A model generated the notes under the pieces. That model worked only from the letters and a program-made list of their open reading frames with translations. It had not been told where the DNA came from and did no database searches. A DNA stretch of 64,000 nucleotides, taken from Acidobacteriota bacterium (GTDB lineage: Bacteria; Acidobacteriota; Terriglobia; Terriglobales; Acidobacteriaceae). Both the position numbers and the translations under genes were made by a program. Below are positions 8,192-17,239 of this stretch, in pieces (within the stretch, counting starts at the first letter, position 1; each line of letters begins with the position of its first letter). The stretch lies in NCBI GenBank assembly GCA_016196065.1, contig JACPYL010000012.1, forward strand, positions 186,001-250,000, given 5' to 3'.

Positions 8192-9298
8192 CTATTCGTA
8201 AGCCAACGCGTCGATCGGGTCCTTCTGAGCCGCCTTAAAAGCTGGATACAGGGAGCCTGCAATGGCGCCAACGATCGCAATGACGGAGGCGCGCACAATC
8301 CAATTTCCGGCCACTACCACCTGCAGCAAGGGGAAGCGTTGTGCGAGGGCGGCCCGCGCCGCGAAGCTCACGACGATCCCCAGGATAATGCCGCTAACTG
8401 CGAGCAGCATGGTTTCCCGTACGACCACGTTGACGATGTAAAACCGGGATGCGCCCATCGATTTCAGAATCCCGATCTCCCGTGTCCGTTCCATTACCGC
8501 CGTATACATTGCCTGGAAAATGACAATGAAGCCGATCACTACCGAGATGCCAACCACGACATTGATGAACGTGGACAGGCCGGGATAGTTACTGGTCGTC
8601 ATCATGGCGAGGTAGGCAGCCATCGACGTGGCCGCATAATGTTCCAGGCCCGGGACGGCTTTGATTTCGCCAATGACGGTGTCGGCGTTCGCAGGATCAT
8701 CGAGTTTCAGATAGAAGAAAGTGGCTTTGTCCTTCGCGCCGACGAGATCCTGCAGGGTGCTCAGAGGAACAAATTTACGTCCGCCTTTGCCACGTTCGAC
8801 AATGCCGCAAATCCTGAACTTGTTGTTCAGGATATCGATGGTGTCTCCGATCTTGGTCTTTTGCGACTGCGCAAAGAGGTCGTCAACCAGAACATCATAT
8901 GGACCCTCAAAGGGGCCACCCTTGAGATAGCGAAAGCCGCCGGACATGCTCTCGTAACTCGGCAGGTCGATGCCGGCAATCGTCTCCAGCGTGCCACTGG
9001 TCACGACCTGCGTGACGACCGGAGCAACGCTTTTTACGTGCGGAAGTTTGGCAAGTACGCCTCCAACCTTCACGGGCATGGGTGCGCCGCTGAATGCGCC
9101 GATGAAGGAGGAACCGGGAGGGCGGACGAGAACATCGGCGCCGATTCCAGCGGTACGGGTGCGGCTATCCTGCAGCATGCCCACGCACAACCCGACGATC
9201 AATAGAATGAGAGTCACTTCCAGTGCCACCGCGACAATGCTGATCAGCGAGCGGATCGGCCTATGCACGAGGTTGCCGACGATCATTCGATTCATCAT
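8192..9298 (-). CDS. ABC transporter permease, MacB/FtsX type
   Basis: This 368-residue inner-membrane protein has one N-terminal membrane helix (about 18-42), a large periplasmic domain (about 45-235) and three C-terminal helices (about 245-355). The C-terminal FtsX domain includes MERTREIGILKSMGAS, the coupling-helix signature of this class. No ATPase gene is adjacent, so its partner must lie outside the window. It follows the lipoprotein gene by 50 bases in the same direction. The pair may serve lipoprotein or envelope export (inference). Confidence 0.85.
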   Translation of the reverse strand: MMNRMIVGNLVHRPIRSLISIVAVALEVTLILLIVGLCVGMLQDSRTRTAGIGADVLVRPPGSSFIGAFSGAPMPVKVGGVLAKLPHVKSVAPVVTQVVTSGTLETIAGIDLPSYESMSGGFRYLKGGPFEGPYDVLVDDLFAQSQKTKIGDTIDILNNKFRICGIVERGKGGRKFVPLSTLQDLVGAKDKATFFYLKLDDPANADTVIGEIKAVPGLEHYAATSMAAYLAMMTTSNYPGLSTFINVVVGISVVIGFIVIFQAMYTAVMERTREIGILKSMGASRFYIVNVVVRETMLLAVSGIILGIVVSFAARAALAQRFPLLQVVVAGNWIVRASVIAIVGAIAGSLYPAFKAAQKDPIDALAYE

Positions 9299-9348
9299 GA
9301 TTTGTGGACTCGAATCTATAGCGTGGATGTTGCTACCGGCTACGTCTT

Positions 9349-10275
9349 CTACTGACTATGACCGTCCGAGCCCTTGGCCGACGATTCGGACTGAGTTTGA
9401 CCAAGGTGTACGACCTCGGCGCCTGCCGGTTGCTCGAGCGCGAACTGCTCGTCCTTGAGGGGCTTGTTGATCTCTAACTTGACCATCGTGAGCAGGATAT
9501 CGTAGTCCTCCTGCGGCCGCTCGATGGCAATGTCATTGGGAAATTCGGTGCCACCGTAGTCGGTGTACTGGTCGTACTTCGCGTCCGTAACGACGTTTCC
9601 CTGCTGGTCGTACAACATCTGCCGGCGGGGACGCAGGTCGGTCCGGCTGAACGAAATCTTGCGCGACAGCACCCAGCCGTTCGGACCTTTGCGAATAATC
9701 GCAAGTTCGTAGTCGGGCTGATCGACGCGATGTTTCTTGGCGTCCAAAACGGTTTCATAACCGTTTTCCATCACGGCGATTTCGTCGGGGCCGATTTCAC
9801 GCGGCAACAGCGCGTCGTAGATGGCCTGCGGGCGCAGGTTCTCCAGCCGCTTTTCGGGCTGGTATGCACCTTCGCTGTTGGAGCCGGTGACGAACTTGTT
9901 TCGGGGAGGAATCCAGACCTTGAAATTTGACCCGTCGCTCACCATGTCGAAAGCGGTGTTGCGCACCACGGGAAGGAGACCTTTCATGCGCAGCATGGCG
10001 GGCTTGCGGGCCAGCACGTAGCCGCGAATCTCCTTGTAATCGGTGACCTTGCCATTCTTCTGGTCTCCGACCGAGGTGTTGATGTCCACCGTCGCCTGCA
10101 TAGACTGAATCTTCGCCGCCTGCGCGTTGACGTATTCGATGAGTTGCTGCTGGGTCGCAGTTTTCAGCGGAGCGTTCGAGAGCTGGCGGTCCCGAGTGCG
10201 GGTGCGGAAGAGGCATCCGCTGAGCGGAAACGCAGCAATCGCGACCAAAAGAATGGCGGTCAGGCGAGACGGCAT
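9349..10275 (-). CDS. Outer-membrane-type lipoprotein, LolA/DUF4292-like
   Basis: Starting at the ATG at 10,275, the product begins MPSRLTAILLVAIAAF and has the lipobox LSGC. The mature 289-residue part contains AAKIQSMQATVDINTS and later strand-rich sequence with YELAIIRKGPNGWVLSRKI, reminiscent of LolA/LolB-type beta barrels that hold lipids. It is probably co-transcribed with the downstream ABC permease. No Shine-Dalgarno sequence is visible, and an upstream GTG (10,317) is less likely because it would put a long tail before the signal peptide. Confidence 0.75.
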   Translation of the reverse strand: MPSRLTAILLVAIAAFPLSGCLFRTRTRDRQLSNAPLKTATQQQLIEYVNAQAAKIQSMQATVDINTSVGDQKNGKVTDYKEIRGYVLARKPAMLRMKGLLPVVRNTAFDMVSDGSNFKVWIPPRNKFVTGSNSEGAYQPEKRLENLRPQAIYDALLPREIGPDEIAVMENGYETVLDAKKHRVDQPDYELAIIRKGPNGWVLSRKISFSRTDLRPRRQMLYDQQGNVVTDAKYDQYTDYGGTEFPNDIAIERPQEDYDILLTMVKLEINKPLKDEQFALEQPAGAEVVHLGQTQSESSAKGSDGHSQ

Positions 10276-10519
10276 CCGGCGAGTAGTGCGATCGGTACTG
10301 AGGTAGACTTCGGCCACGCTATATATGATTAAGATGAAGTTCAATCGGTGCAAGAATCGTTGCCGGCAGACCGCAGCGTAGGCCGAAAATACAGACTGAT
10401 CCACGCCGCTCCGGCCCCTGAGCAGTTAGCTCTGGCGCGGAGAGAAATCCCCCGGGACACTAAGACATCATGAGAACTGCTATCTAGTATAAAGCAGCGG
10501 GGACCTTGGTGCTCGGCGT

Positions 10520-11500
10520 TTAGCGCATTCCCAGTGCACGACGGTATGCGGCCACATTGCGGTTATGTTCGGTAAGGTCGTGGGCAAAGCGGTGATGCCC
10601 GTTTCCGTCGCTTACAAAGTAAAAGAATTTCGTCTCCGCGGGATGCATCGCTGCAGTCAGCGCGCCTTGTCCAGGATTCGCAATTGGGCCCGGAGGCAAT
10701 CCCGGAAAGCGATAGGTGTTGTACGGCGAATTGACCGCCAGGTCGGCATGATGCAGGCTGCCGGAATATGTTCCTGCCAGCAACTCGGCGTAGATCACGC
10801 TAGGATCCGCGTCGAGCGCCATACGATGTGCCAGCCGGTTGTAGTAAACGCTGGCCACCATGGGACGCTCGTCGGGCGAGGCCGTTTCTTTTTCGACAAT
10901 CGCCGCCATGGTCACGGTTCGATGCACATCGGAGTTGAGGCCGATCTGCTGGGCCACCTGCCGGAACTGATGCACCATGGTGCCAATCATTTCTTCGTGA
11001 CTTTGCGTGCGCGTGAACTGGTAGGTATTGGGGAACAGATAGCCTTCGAGGGATTTTGCTTCCGGAGCAAGGTCGGCGATCAAGTCCGTGCGCGTCTGCG
11101 CGATCTTTAAGAATTGGTCGGAAGTGCCGAGGCCCGCGTCCTCCATAACCTTGGCAACGTCGAACATCGTGTAGCCTTCCGGGATCGTCACCACATGGAA
11201 GTACACGTCGCCCCGAGCAATGCGATCGTAGACCTCAGGAACACTGGCCGCGCGCTCAAAAAGATATTCGCCCGCCTTCAAAGAAACCTTGGGATGAAAC
11301 TGCCGCCATATGCGGAAGGCGAGCACGCTCTGAATGACTCCAGCTTTCTTGAGTTCAGCCGCGATGCGCCGAGTGGAATATCCGCTATGCAGCAGGACAG
11401 ACTGGTTGGCCGGAGGAGTGACAGGCGTGTAGACGGACCAGGCCACCCAGCCCGCGACGCCGAGTGCAACCGCCAAAAAGAGCGCGACTAGAGTACGCAA
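10520..11500 (-). CDS. mltG: Endolytic murein transglycosylase MltG
   Basis: MltG cleaves nascent glycan strands at the inner membrane and so sets strand length. The 326-residue protein has an N-terminal membrane anchor (residues 3-24), a LysM-like region and the YceG domain with the catalytic block IVEKETASPDERP (Glu203/Glu205). It ends with the conserved PYNTYRFPGLPPGPIANPG. The TTG start lies 6 bases after a -10-like TACACT with no Shine-Dalgarno sequence. In many genomes mltG sits beside ruvX; here it follows ruvB. Confidence 0.92.
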   Translation of the reverse strand: MRTLVALFLAVALGVAGWVAWSVYTPVTPPANQSVLLHSGYSTRRIAAELKKAGVIQSVLAFRIWRQFHPKVSLKAGEYLFERAASVPEVYDRIARGDVYFHVVTIPEGYTMFDVAKVMEDAGLGTSDQFLKIAQTRTDLIADLAPEAKSLEGYLFPNTYQFTRTQSHEEMIGTMVHQFRQVAQQIGLNSDVHRTVTMAAIVEKETASPDERPMVASVYYNRLAHRMALDADPSVIYAELLAGTYSGSLHHADLAVNSPYNTYRFPGLPPGPIANPGQGALTAAMHPAETKFFYFVSDGNGHHRFAHDLTEHNRNVAAYRRALGMR

Positions 11501-11506
11501 GGGTTA

Positions 11507-11512
11507 AGTGTA
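11507..11512 (-). promoter_or_regulatory. -10 hexamer (TACACT) directly before mltG
   Basis: TACACT on the minus strand is separated from the TTG start by 6 bases, so the transcript would begin at or next to the start codon. No convincing -35 is seen. Confidence 0.4.
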
Positions 11513-11593
11513 AAAGCTTATTGCGGAATGCAACAGCCAGAGTAGGGAGCGGAGCCTATCGGGAGTAACCGGCAGGGCGTACAGCAAAGATCG

Positions 11594-12637
11594 CTAGAAC
11601 AGGGAACTTTGGCGTCGATTGGGCGTGATGCCAAAGTGTTCGTAGGCAAGCTGGGTCGCGATTCGCCCGCGGGGAGTGCGGTTCAGAAATCCAATCTGGA
11701 TGAGGAATGGCTCGTAAATTTCTTCGATCGCGTCCGCTTCTTCGGCGAGCACGGCCGCCAGTGTGCCCAATCCCACCGGGCCACCTTGGTACTTCTCGAT
11801 GATGGTGAGCAGCAGCTTGCGATCAATTTCGTCGAATCCGTGGCGATCGACCTCCAGCATGGAAAGTGCTTTCTGCGCGGTCGGTTGGTCGATATTTCCG
11901 CCGGCGCGAACTTGTGCATAGTCGCGCACGCGCCGCAGGAGGCGGTTTGCAATGCGCGGTGTTCCGCGAGACCGGCTGGCGACTTCCATGGCGCCCGGCC
12001 GATCGATGGTCACACCCATGATGTCCGCCGAGCGTTCGACGATCACGCGCAGATCATCGTTCGAATAAAACTCCAGCCGCAGGAGAAGTCCGAAGCGCGA
12101 ACGCAGGGGAGCGGACAACAATCCTGCACGTGTGGTCGCGCCGATAAACGTGAACGGCTTCACGTCCATCGTGTGGGTGCGAGCCGACGGGCCTTGTCCG
12201 ATCATGATGTCGAGCTTGTAGTCTTCGAGAGCGGAATACAGAATTTCTTCGAGCGCGGGCTGCAGACGATGCACTTCGTCGATGAACAGCACCTGGCGAT
12301 CCCTCATGTTCGTGAGGATTGCCGTCAGATCGCCTTTGATCTGTAGTGTAGGACCGGAGGTCTGCTGGAAAGGGACGGCGAGTTCGTTCGCGATGATGTT
12401 CGCGAGCGTGGTCTTGCCAAGGCCGGGTGGCCCATAGAGCAGAACGTGATCAAGGGCCTCGCCGCGCGAGCGGGTCGCTTCAATCGCCACCGCAAGATTC
12501 TCTTTGACCTTGGATTGTCCGATGAACTCGTTGAGCCTCTGCGGGCGCAGCTTGAGTTCAAACGAGGAATCGTCCTCGACCGGCGCCGCGGAGACGATGC
12601 GGTCTTTCAGGTTGGGATTGTTCTTTGCGAGTGCCAC
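11594..12637 (-). CDS. ruvB: Holliday junction branch-migration ATPase RuvB
   Basis: RuvB is the hexameric motor that drives Holliday junctions with RuvA. Walker A is [12 protein letters not shown], Walker B is FIDEVHRL, and the segment [18 protein letters not shown] is typical. A C-terminal winged helix follows (about 270-340, [12 protein letters not shown], then LNRTPRGR). The GTG at 12,637 gives 347 residues, near the usual 336-350; a GTG at 12,670 would add 11 unlikely residues. TAACAT lies 8 bases upstream of the chosen start. ruvA and ruvC are not nearby. Confidence 0.95.
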   Translation of the reverse strand: MALAKNNPNLKDRIVSAAPVEDDSSFELKLRPQRLNEFIGQSKVKENLAVAIEATRSRGEALDHVLLYGPPGLGKTTLANIIANELAVPFQQTSGPTLQIKGDLTAILTNMRDRQVLFIDEVHRLQPALEEILYSALEDYKLDIMIGQGPSARTHTMDVKPFTFIGATTRAGLLSAPLRSRFGLLLRLEFYSNDDLRVIVERSADIMGVTIDRPGAMEVASRSRGTPRIANRLLRRVRDYAQVRAGGNIDQPTAQKALSMLEVDRHGFDEIDRKLLLTIIEKYQGGPVGLGTLAAVLAEEADAIEEIYEPFLIQIGFLNRTPRGRIATQLAYEHFGITPNRRQSSLF

Positions 12638-12660
12638 TGTCGCAAATGTTAGCAGATGTG

Positions 12661-12680
12661 GGACGGACACTCTTGTCCGT
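12661..12680. repeat. Hairpin between the VOC gene and ruvB
   Basis: Eight-base arms GACGGACA/TGTCCGTC with a 4-base loop lie between the ruvB start and the VOC stop codon. There is no T run. Confidence 0.5.
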
Positions 12681-12697
12681 CGCAGTTTTGCACGAAG

Positions 12698-13633
12698 CTA
12701 CTGCCCAATCACGCCCACGCGTGCGCCCTTAATTCTGCCGGGATCGATCCATGCGACTTTCTGCCCGAACCACGTCTTGGTGTTGACCAGCTTGTATTTC
12801 TTAGACGCGGCAGCGAAATCGCGGGTCGCCAGAAGATACGCAACTGGACTCTCTCCAAACTTACTCACACGGTCCGCGAGCCATCCTCCACCTGAGGGCG
12901 CGGCGAGAATAACCGGTTCGCCAGGAAAGTACGCGAGCTTGCCGAAATCTTTTTGAGTCTCAGTGAGCGGCTCCGCCCATCCATAGGCTTTTCGGAAAAG
13001 CGCGATGGCTGCGTTCAGGTCGTTGACGCCGACGATGACATTTTCGATTCCAAAGACCGGCGCCCCGTTCATGCTCGCCGAAGGCTGTACGCGCCATTGC
13101 CGCGGCGTTTGATCTTCGATCATGAACGGCAACACGGATCCCGTCGTTCCTGGACCCACTTCCGCTGTCAGCCATTCCAGCGACATGCCATCCGGACGCT
13201 TGCGGCTCCCACGTTGCGGTGCGCCGACCGCGATGCCGGCTTTCTTCAGGCGGTCGATATCCTGCAGCAACACGTTGGTGCCGACGGCCCAGGCACATGC
13301 GCCGACATCGCTCGACATGAACTTTGCCCAATCCGAGCCATCGGTCACGCCCGCTTTTACCGGGCCTATCAGTTCGAGGTACGACTGGTCTTCGAATCCG
13401 ATCAGGGCCATCTGGGTAACGCCATTGCCGTGCGGCCCGCCAAAATCGGGAGTCATCCCGACGTCAGTGAACATCTGCCGCAGGGCGTCGAGGTCCGGTC
13501 CGCAGAGGGAAACGTGATCGAGTTCCAGCACCTTGGCTGACTGTGCCATAACGGAAGATGAAAACAGAGTTGAAACAACGATAACCAGCGCCGCGACGTA
13601 CAAGCGGTGGGGAACGGATTCCCGCCTGAGCAT
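12698..13633 (-). CDS. Exported VOC/glyoxalase-like domain protein
   Basis: The ATG at 13,633 has GAGGGAGG 6-8 bases upstream, which decides the start. The 311-residue product has a signal peptide (residues 1-30, ending SSVMA before QSAK). Two beta-alpha-beta VOC halves follow: LELDHVSLCGPDLDALRQMF and IENVIVGVNDLNAAIALF. The family includes glyoxalase-like metal enzymes and dioxygenase-like folds, but the substrate cannot be told. Export is unusual for this fold. It may be co-directional with ruvB, separated by a small hairpin. Confidence 0.8.
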   Translation of the reverse strand: MLRRESVPHRLYVAALVIVVSTLFSSSVMAQSAKVLELDHVSLCGPDLDALRQMFTDVGMTPDFGGPHGNGVTQMALIGFEDQSYLELIGPVKAGVTDGSDWAKFMSSDVGACAWAVGTNVLLQDIDRLKKAGIAVGAPQRGSRKRPDGMSLEWLTAEVGPGTTGSVLPFMIEDQTPRQWRVQPSASMNGAPVFGIENVIVGVNDLNAAIALFRKAYGWAEPLTETQKDFGKLAYFPGEPVILAAPSGGGWLADRVSKFGESPVAYLLATRDFAAASKKYKLVNTKTWFGQKVAWIDPGRIKGARVGVIGQ

Positions 13634-13807
13634 CTTTGCCTCCCTCAAGAAAGAGGAATGGTACGCCAGAAAGTGCGATTAGGGAAAGGTTTCCTGCCAG
13701 AGCCTCGGGCCAGCCGATTCTAGCCAAGGGCACGGAGTTCGGGCGTACCGATGTGAAGCTGGCGTGAATCTACGAACGACTCCTCGTTCAAAAAACCAAC
13801 CCCAGCG

Positions 13808-15913
13808 CTACTCCTCTTCGTCCTTGACCTCGCCGCGCGCCGCCTTGGCCTTCTCGACAATCTTGTCCTGCAACTGCTGCGGGACGACATCGTAATGGTG
13901 CATTTCCATCGCAAAGCTGCCGCGTCCCTGCGTCATTGAAGTCAGGTCGACGCCGTAGGTCAGCATCTCGGCCATCGGCACTTCGGCTTTGACGATGGTG
14001 TTGCCGGCTTTGTTGTCCATACCTTGGATACGACCGCGGCGGCTGTTCAAATCGCCCATGATGCTGCCGGCGAAGTCGTCGGGAATGGTGATTTCCGCGT
14101 GCATGATCGGTTCGAGCAGCGTTGGTTTCGCCGCTTCCATCGCCTTCCTGAATGCAATGCGCCCCGCCATCTGGAAGGAAAGATCATTGGAGTCGACGTC
14201 GTGATACGAACCGTCGTACAGGATGACGCGGAAGTTCACCACCGGAAAGCCCGCCAGATAACCGCGCGAAGCCGCGTCCTTGATTCCCTTCTCCACTGCC
14301 GGAATGAAGTTCTTCGGAATCGCGCCGCCAAAAATATCGTTCACGAATTCGAACTCCGGTCCCTTCGGCAGCGGCTCCATCTTGATCTTGCAGTCGCCAT
14401 ACTGCCCGTGGCCGCCGGTCTGTTTCTTGTGGCGTCCCTGGACGTCTGCCTTGCCACGAATCGTCTCGCGATACGGAACCTTCGGCGCCTTCAGCACCAC
14501 TTCCGCGTGGTACCGCTTTTTCATCTTCGATACGACGACTTCGATATGCTGCTGACCAGTGCCTGCGATCAGGAATTCCTTGGTCTGCGGGTCACGGAAG
14601 AAACGCAGCATGGCATCTTCTTCCATCAGCTTGTGGAGCCCGACACCCAATTTATCTTCGTCGGCGCGGCTCTTGGGCTCGATCGCAAACGTGATGGCGG
14701 GCTCGGGCAGCTGTACGTGCGGATATTTGATGGGAGCGTTCTTGTCGCCGAGCGTGTCGCCGGTCAGAGTCTCGCGTAACTTCGCGACTGCTCCAATATC
14801 GCCCGCGTGCAGCTCCTGGATCGGAATCGCCTGTTTGCCCTGCATGATCGAGATATGCGCCAACTTCTCTGCGGTGTTGCGGCTGAAGTTCTGCAGCGTT
14901 GCATCGTTCTTCAGGACACCTGAGAAGACTTTGAAATAGGAGATGCGTCCCGCAAATGCATCGGAAAGAGTCTTGAATACATAGACCGAAGCCGGTTCGG
15001 TATCGATTCCCTTGCGGACTGGCGGCTCGCCGTTGCCTCCCGCCGCTTCGCCGGTGATCTGGTGATGCTCGCTGGCGGCCGGGGTGTAATCAACGATGAA
15101 GTCCATCAATTCATCGACGCCGATGTTGCCCAGTCCGGAAGTGAACAGCACGGGGAACAATTTGTCTTCGCGGATCGCCTCATGCAACGCGGGCACCAGA
15201 TCTTCTTCCGGGATCGTGCCCTTCTCGAAATACTCTTCCATCAATTCGTCTTTGCCTTCGGCGACGAGTTCCACCAGCTTTTCGTGCGCTTCCTTGGCAA
15301 CTTCCGCCATGTTGGCGGGAATTGGTCCTTCTTTCCCTTTGCCATTGCCACCCATTTCGTAGGTGTAGGCTTTCATGCGGACGAGATCGACGATGCCGGA
15401 AAGGTTCTTCTCGCTGCCGATGGGAAGTTGGAGCGGAGTGACGGCGCGTCCAAACGCGTTGACCAGTGATTCCAGCACGCGCTCGGCGTTGGCGCGCTCG
15501 CGGTCCATGCGGCTGACGACGATCATGCGCGGCAGATTGATTTCTTCGCAGTAATTCCAAACGCGCTGCGTCACGACTTCCACACCGGCCACGCCGTCTA
15601 CGACCACCAGCGCCGCATCGACTACGGGCAGCACCATTTTGGCCTCGTGGACAAACATGTTGAAGCCGGGAGTATCCAGCAAATTGAGCTTGGTCTTTCC
15701 CCACTCCACCGCCGCCAGGCCAACCGAGATCGACATCTTGCGGGCAATTTCTTCCTCGTCGTAGTCCGTGGTGGCCGTGCCATCGTCCACGTGCCCGAAA
15801 CGCGGTGTGGCGCCAGCGGTAAAGAGCATGGCCGAGACCAGCGAAGTTTTGCCGGCGTGTCCATGCCCGATCAAGGCAAGATTGCGAAGATTGGCTGCGT
15901 CGTAAACTTTCAC
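13808..15913 (-). CDS. Elongation factor G paralogue (EF-G-2 type GTPase)
   Basis: The 701-residue protein has all EF-G domains. G1 is GHGHAGKT (16-23) and G3 is DTPG (80-83). G4 reads SRMD (134-137) instead of the usual NKxD. Domain IV-V sequence continues to the end, with GGHGQYGDCKIKMEPLPKGPEF and GYLAGFPVVNFRVILYDGSYHDVDSN. The start is GTG with AAGGAGA 7 bases upstream. The gene stands alone, not in a str operon, which fits an accessory EF-G paralogue. Its role (translocation under stress, ribosome recycling or other) cannot be told. Confidence 0.9.
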   Translation of the reverse strand: MKVYDAANLRNLALIGHGHAGKTSLVSAMLFTAGATPRFGHVDDGTATTDYDEEEIARKMSISVGLAAVEWGKTKLNLLDTPGFNMFVHEAKMVLPVVDAALVVVDGVAGVEVVTQRVWNYCEEINLPRMIVVSRMDRERANAERVLESLVNAFGRAVTPLQLPIGSEKNLSGIVDLVRMKAYTYEMGGNGKGKEGPIPANMAEVAKEAHEKLVELVAEGKDELMEEYFEKGTIPEEDLVPALHEAIREDKLFPVLFTSGLGNIGVDELMDFIVDYTPAASEHHQITGEAAGGNGEPPVRKGIDTEPASVYVFKTLSDAFAGRISYFKVFSGVLKNDATLQNFSRNTAEKLAHISIMQGKQAIPIQELHAGDIGAVAKLRETLTGDTLGDKNAPIKYPHVQLPEPAITFAIEPKSRADEDKLGVGLHKLMEEDAMLRFFRDPQTKEFLIAGTGQQHIEVVVSKMKKRYHAEVVLKAPKVPYRETIRGKADVQGRHKKQTGGHGQYGDCKIKMEPLPKGPEFEFVNDIFGGAIPKNFIPAVEKGIKDAASRGYLAGFPVVNFRVILYDGSYHDVDSNDLSFQMAGRIAFRKAMEAAKPTLLEPIMHAEITIPDDFAGSIMGDLNSRRGRIQGMDNKAGNTIVKAEVPMAEMLTYGVDLTSMTQGRGSFAMEMHHYDVVPQQLQDKIVEKAKAARGEVKDEEE

Positions 15914-16176
15914 GGATTGTCTCCTTCAGCAGGCTTGACTGGGAGATCGGCGAGGGCCCGGAATTAAGTATCAGGACAGGTACAGGCCAGCCCAACACCA
16001 CCTGCGAAACTCCCGATGCTAGCACAGGGCGGGAGAGCGCCTCAAGGAAGGGGCACCACTCCCGCCAAAAATTGCCGAGTTGGCGGCATTGAGGAACGAT
16101 GTCGTGGGACGCTCGCAGTCCACATCTTTGTCCAAGGTTTCATTTGCTGGGATAATGGATCCTGCGGAGGTTGTCC

Positions 16177-17235
16177 ATGGAACGTTCCGCCCTGGCCTTT
16201 TTCATTCTTTCCGTCGCTGCCCTTTCCGTCGCCCAAAACACAAAGCCGAGTCAACCTGTGATCACCCTCGAACGCACCGCCTGCCTGGGCTCTTGCCCAA
16301 TTTACAAGTTGGCGATCTACAAAGACGGATCCACTGTTTACGAGGGGAAAGAATATGTGCGCATAAAGGGAACGGAGACCTATCGCATCGAGGCAGATGC
16401 GGTTCGGCAACTGGCCAATAAATTTGTCGCGGCCCGCTATTTCTCGTTCGAATCCAAGTACGTCTCCATAAAAACTGCCGATGGGTCGGAAATGGTCGTG
16501 ACCGATTTACCTTCAACCTACACATCCTTCACTTGGGAAGGGCACACCAAGAAAATCGATGACTATGTCGGTGGGCCGAGGGAGTTGCGCGAATTGGAGG
16601 AAGAGGTTGATCGTGCCGCTAAGTCGAGTCGCTACATTCGTATTGACGCCGAAACCGTGCATCAGAAAGCGCGGCAGGGATGGAACGTAAAGGAGGATCC
16701 GGAAGCGAAAGGCCTTCTTTGGGAAGTTGTTGAATCGGGAGAGGCAGACGCCGTGCGTGCCTTTCTGCAGGAAGGGGCGAACCCAAATCAGAACAGCCGC
16801 GACCTGAGCCTGCTGCAGCGGGCCAGGAATGCCGATGTGGTCAGGGTGCTGATCGCTGGCGGCGCCGACGTAAATTGGAAGTCCAGCTATGGCACAGCGC
16901 TGTTGTCCGCCGCGAGCGGCGATTTGGATGCCGTGACTGCTCTGATCAGTGCGGGTGCTCATGTGAACGAGACAAATTCTGAAGGAGAAACCGCTTTGAT
17001 GAAGGCGGCTTCGGAAGCCGAACCCGACATTTGCCGGTTGCTCCTGACATCCGGAGCAAATCCCAGTCTCCTCGACCAGTCCGGCCACTCTGCCCTCGAC
17101 CACGCTCGAGAAGGTCAAAAGACCAGAGACCAGAGGAAAGACGATCCGTTCGCAGAGCCGATCGACCCGGCGCAATACCAGGCAACCCTTCAGGTCCTGT
17201 CGGCCGCAACGAACGAACCGGCCAAGAAACAGTGA
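16177..17235 (+). CDS. Exported DUF6438-like plus ankyrin-repeat protein
   Basis: GGAGG lies 6 bases before the ATG at 16,177. A signal peptide (MERSALAFFILSVAALSVAQ) leads into a domain with ERTACLGSCPIYKLAIYKDG (about 25-130), the signature of the DUF6438 family. Ankyrin repeats follow (about 185-300), with WNVKEDPEAKGLLWEVVESG and units such as GDLDAVTALISAGAHVNETN. Ankyrins bind proteins, so the product is probably a periplasmic or surface binding protein; the target is unknown. It converges on the GloVer gene, whose stop lies 5 bases away. Confidence 0.8.
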   Translation: MERSALAFFILSVAALSVAQNTKPSQPVITLERTACLGSCPIYKLAIYKDGSTVYEGKEYVRIKGTETYRIEADAVRQLANKFVAARYFSFESKYVSIKTADGSEMVVTDLPSTYTSFTWEGHTKKIDDYVGGPRELRELEEEVDRAAKSSRYIRIDAETVHQKARQGWNVKEDPEAKGLLWEVVESGEADAVRAFLQEGANPNQNSRDLSLLQRARNADVVRVLIAGGADVNWKSSYGTALLSAASGDLDAVTALISAGAHVNETNSEGETALMKAASEAEPDICRLLLTSGANPSLLDQSGHSALDHAREGQKTRDQRKDDPFAEPIDPAQYQATLQVLSAATNEPAKKQ

Positions 17236-17239
17236 GTAC

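Noticed and set aside
7937-9205. 422-codon plus-strand frame opposite the ABC permease
   Set aside because: The permease on the other strand has the FtsX signature and membrane helices; this frame shows no family pattern.
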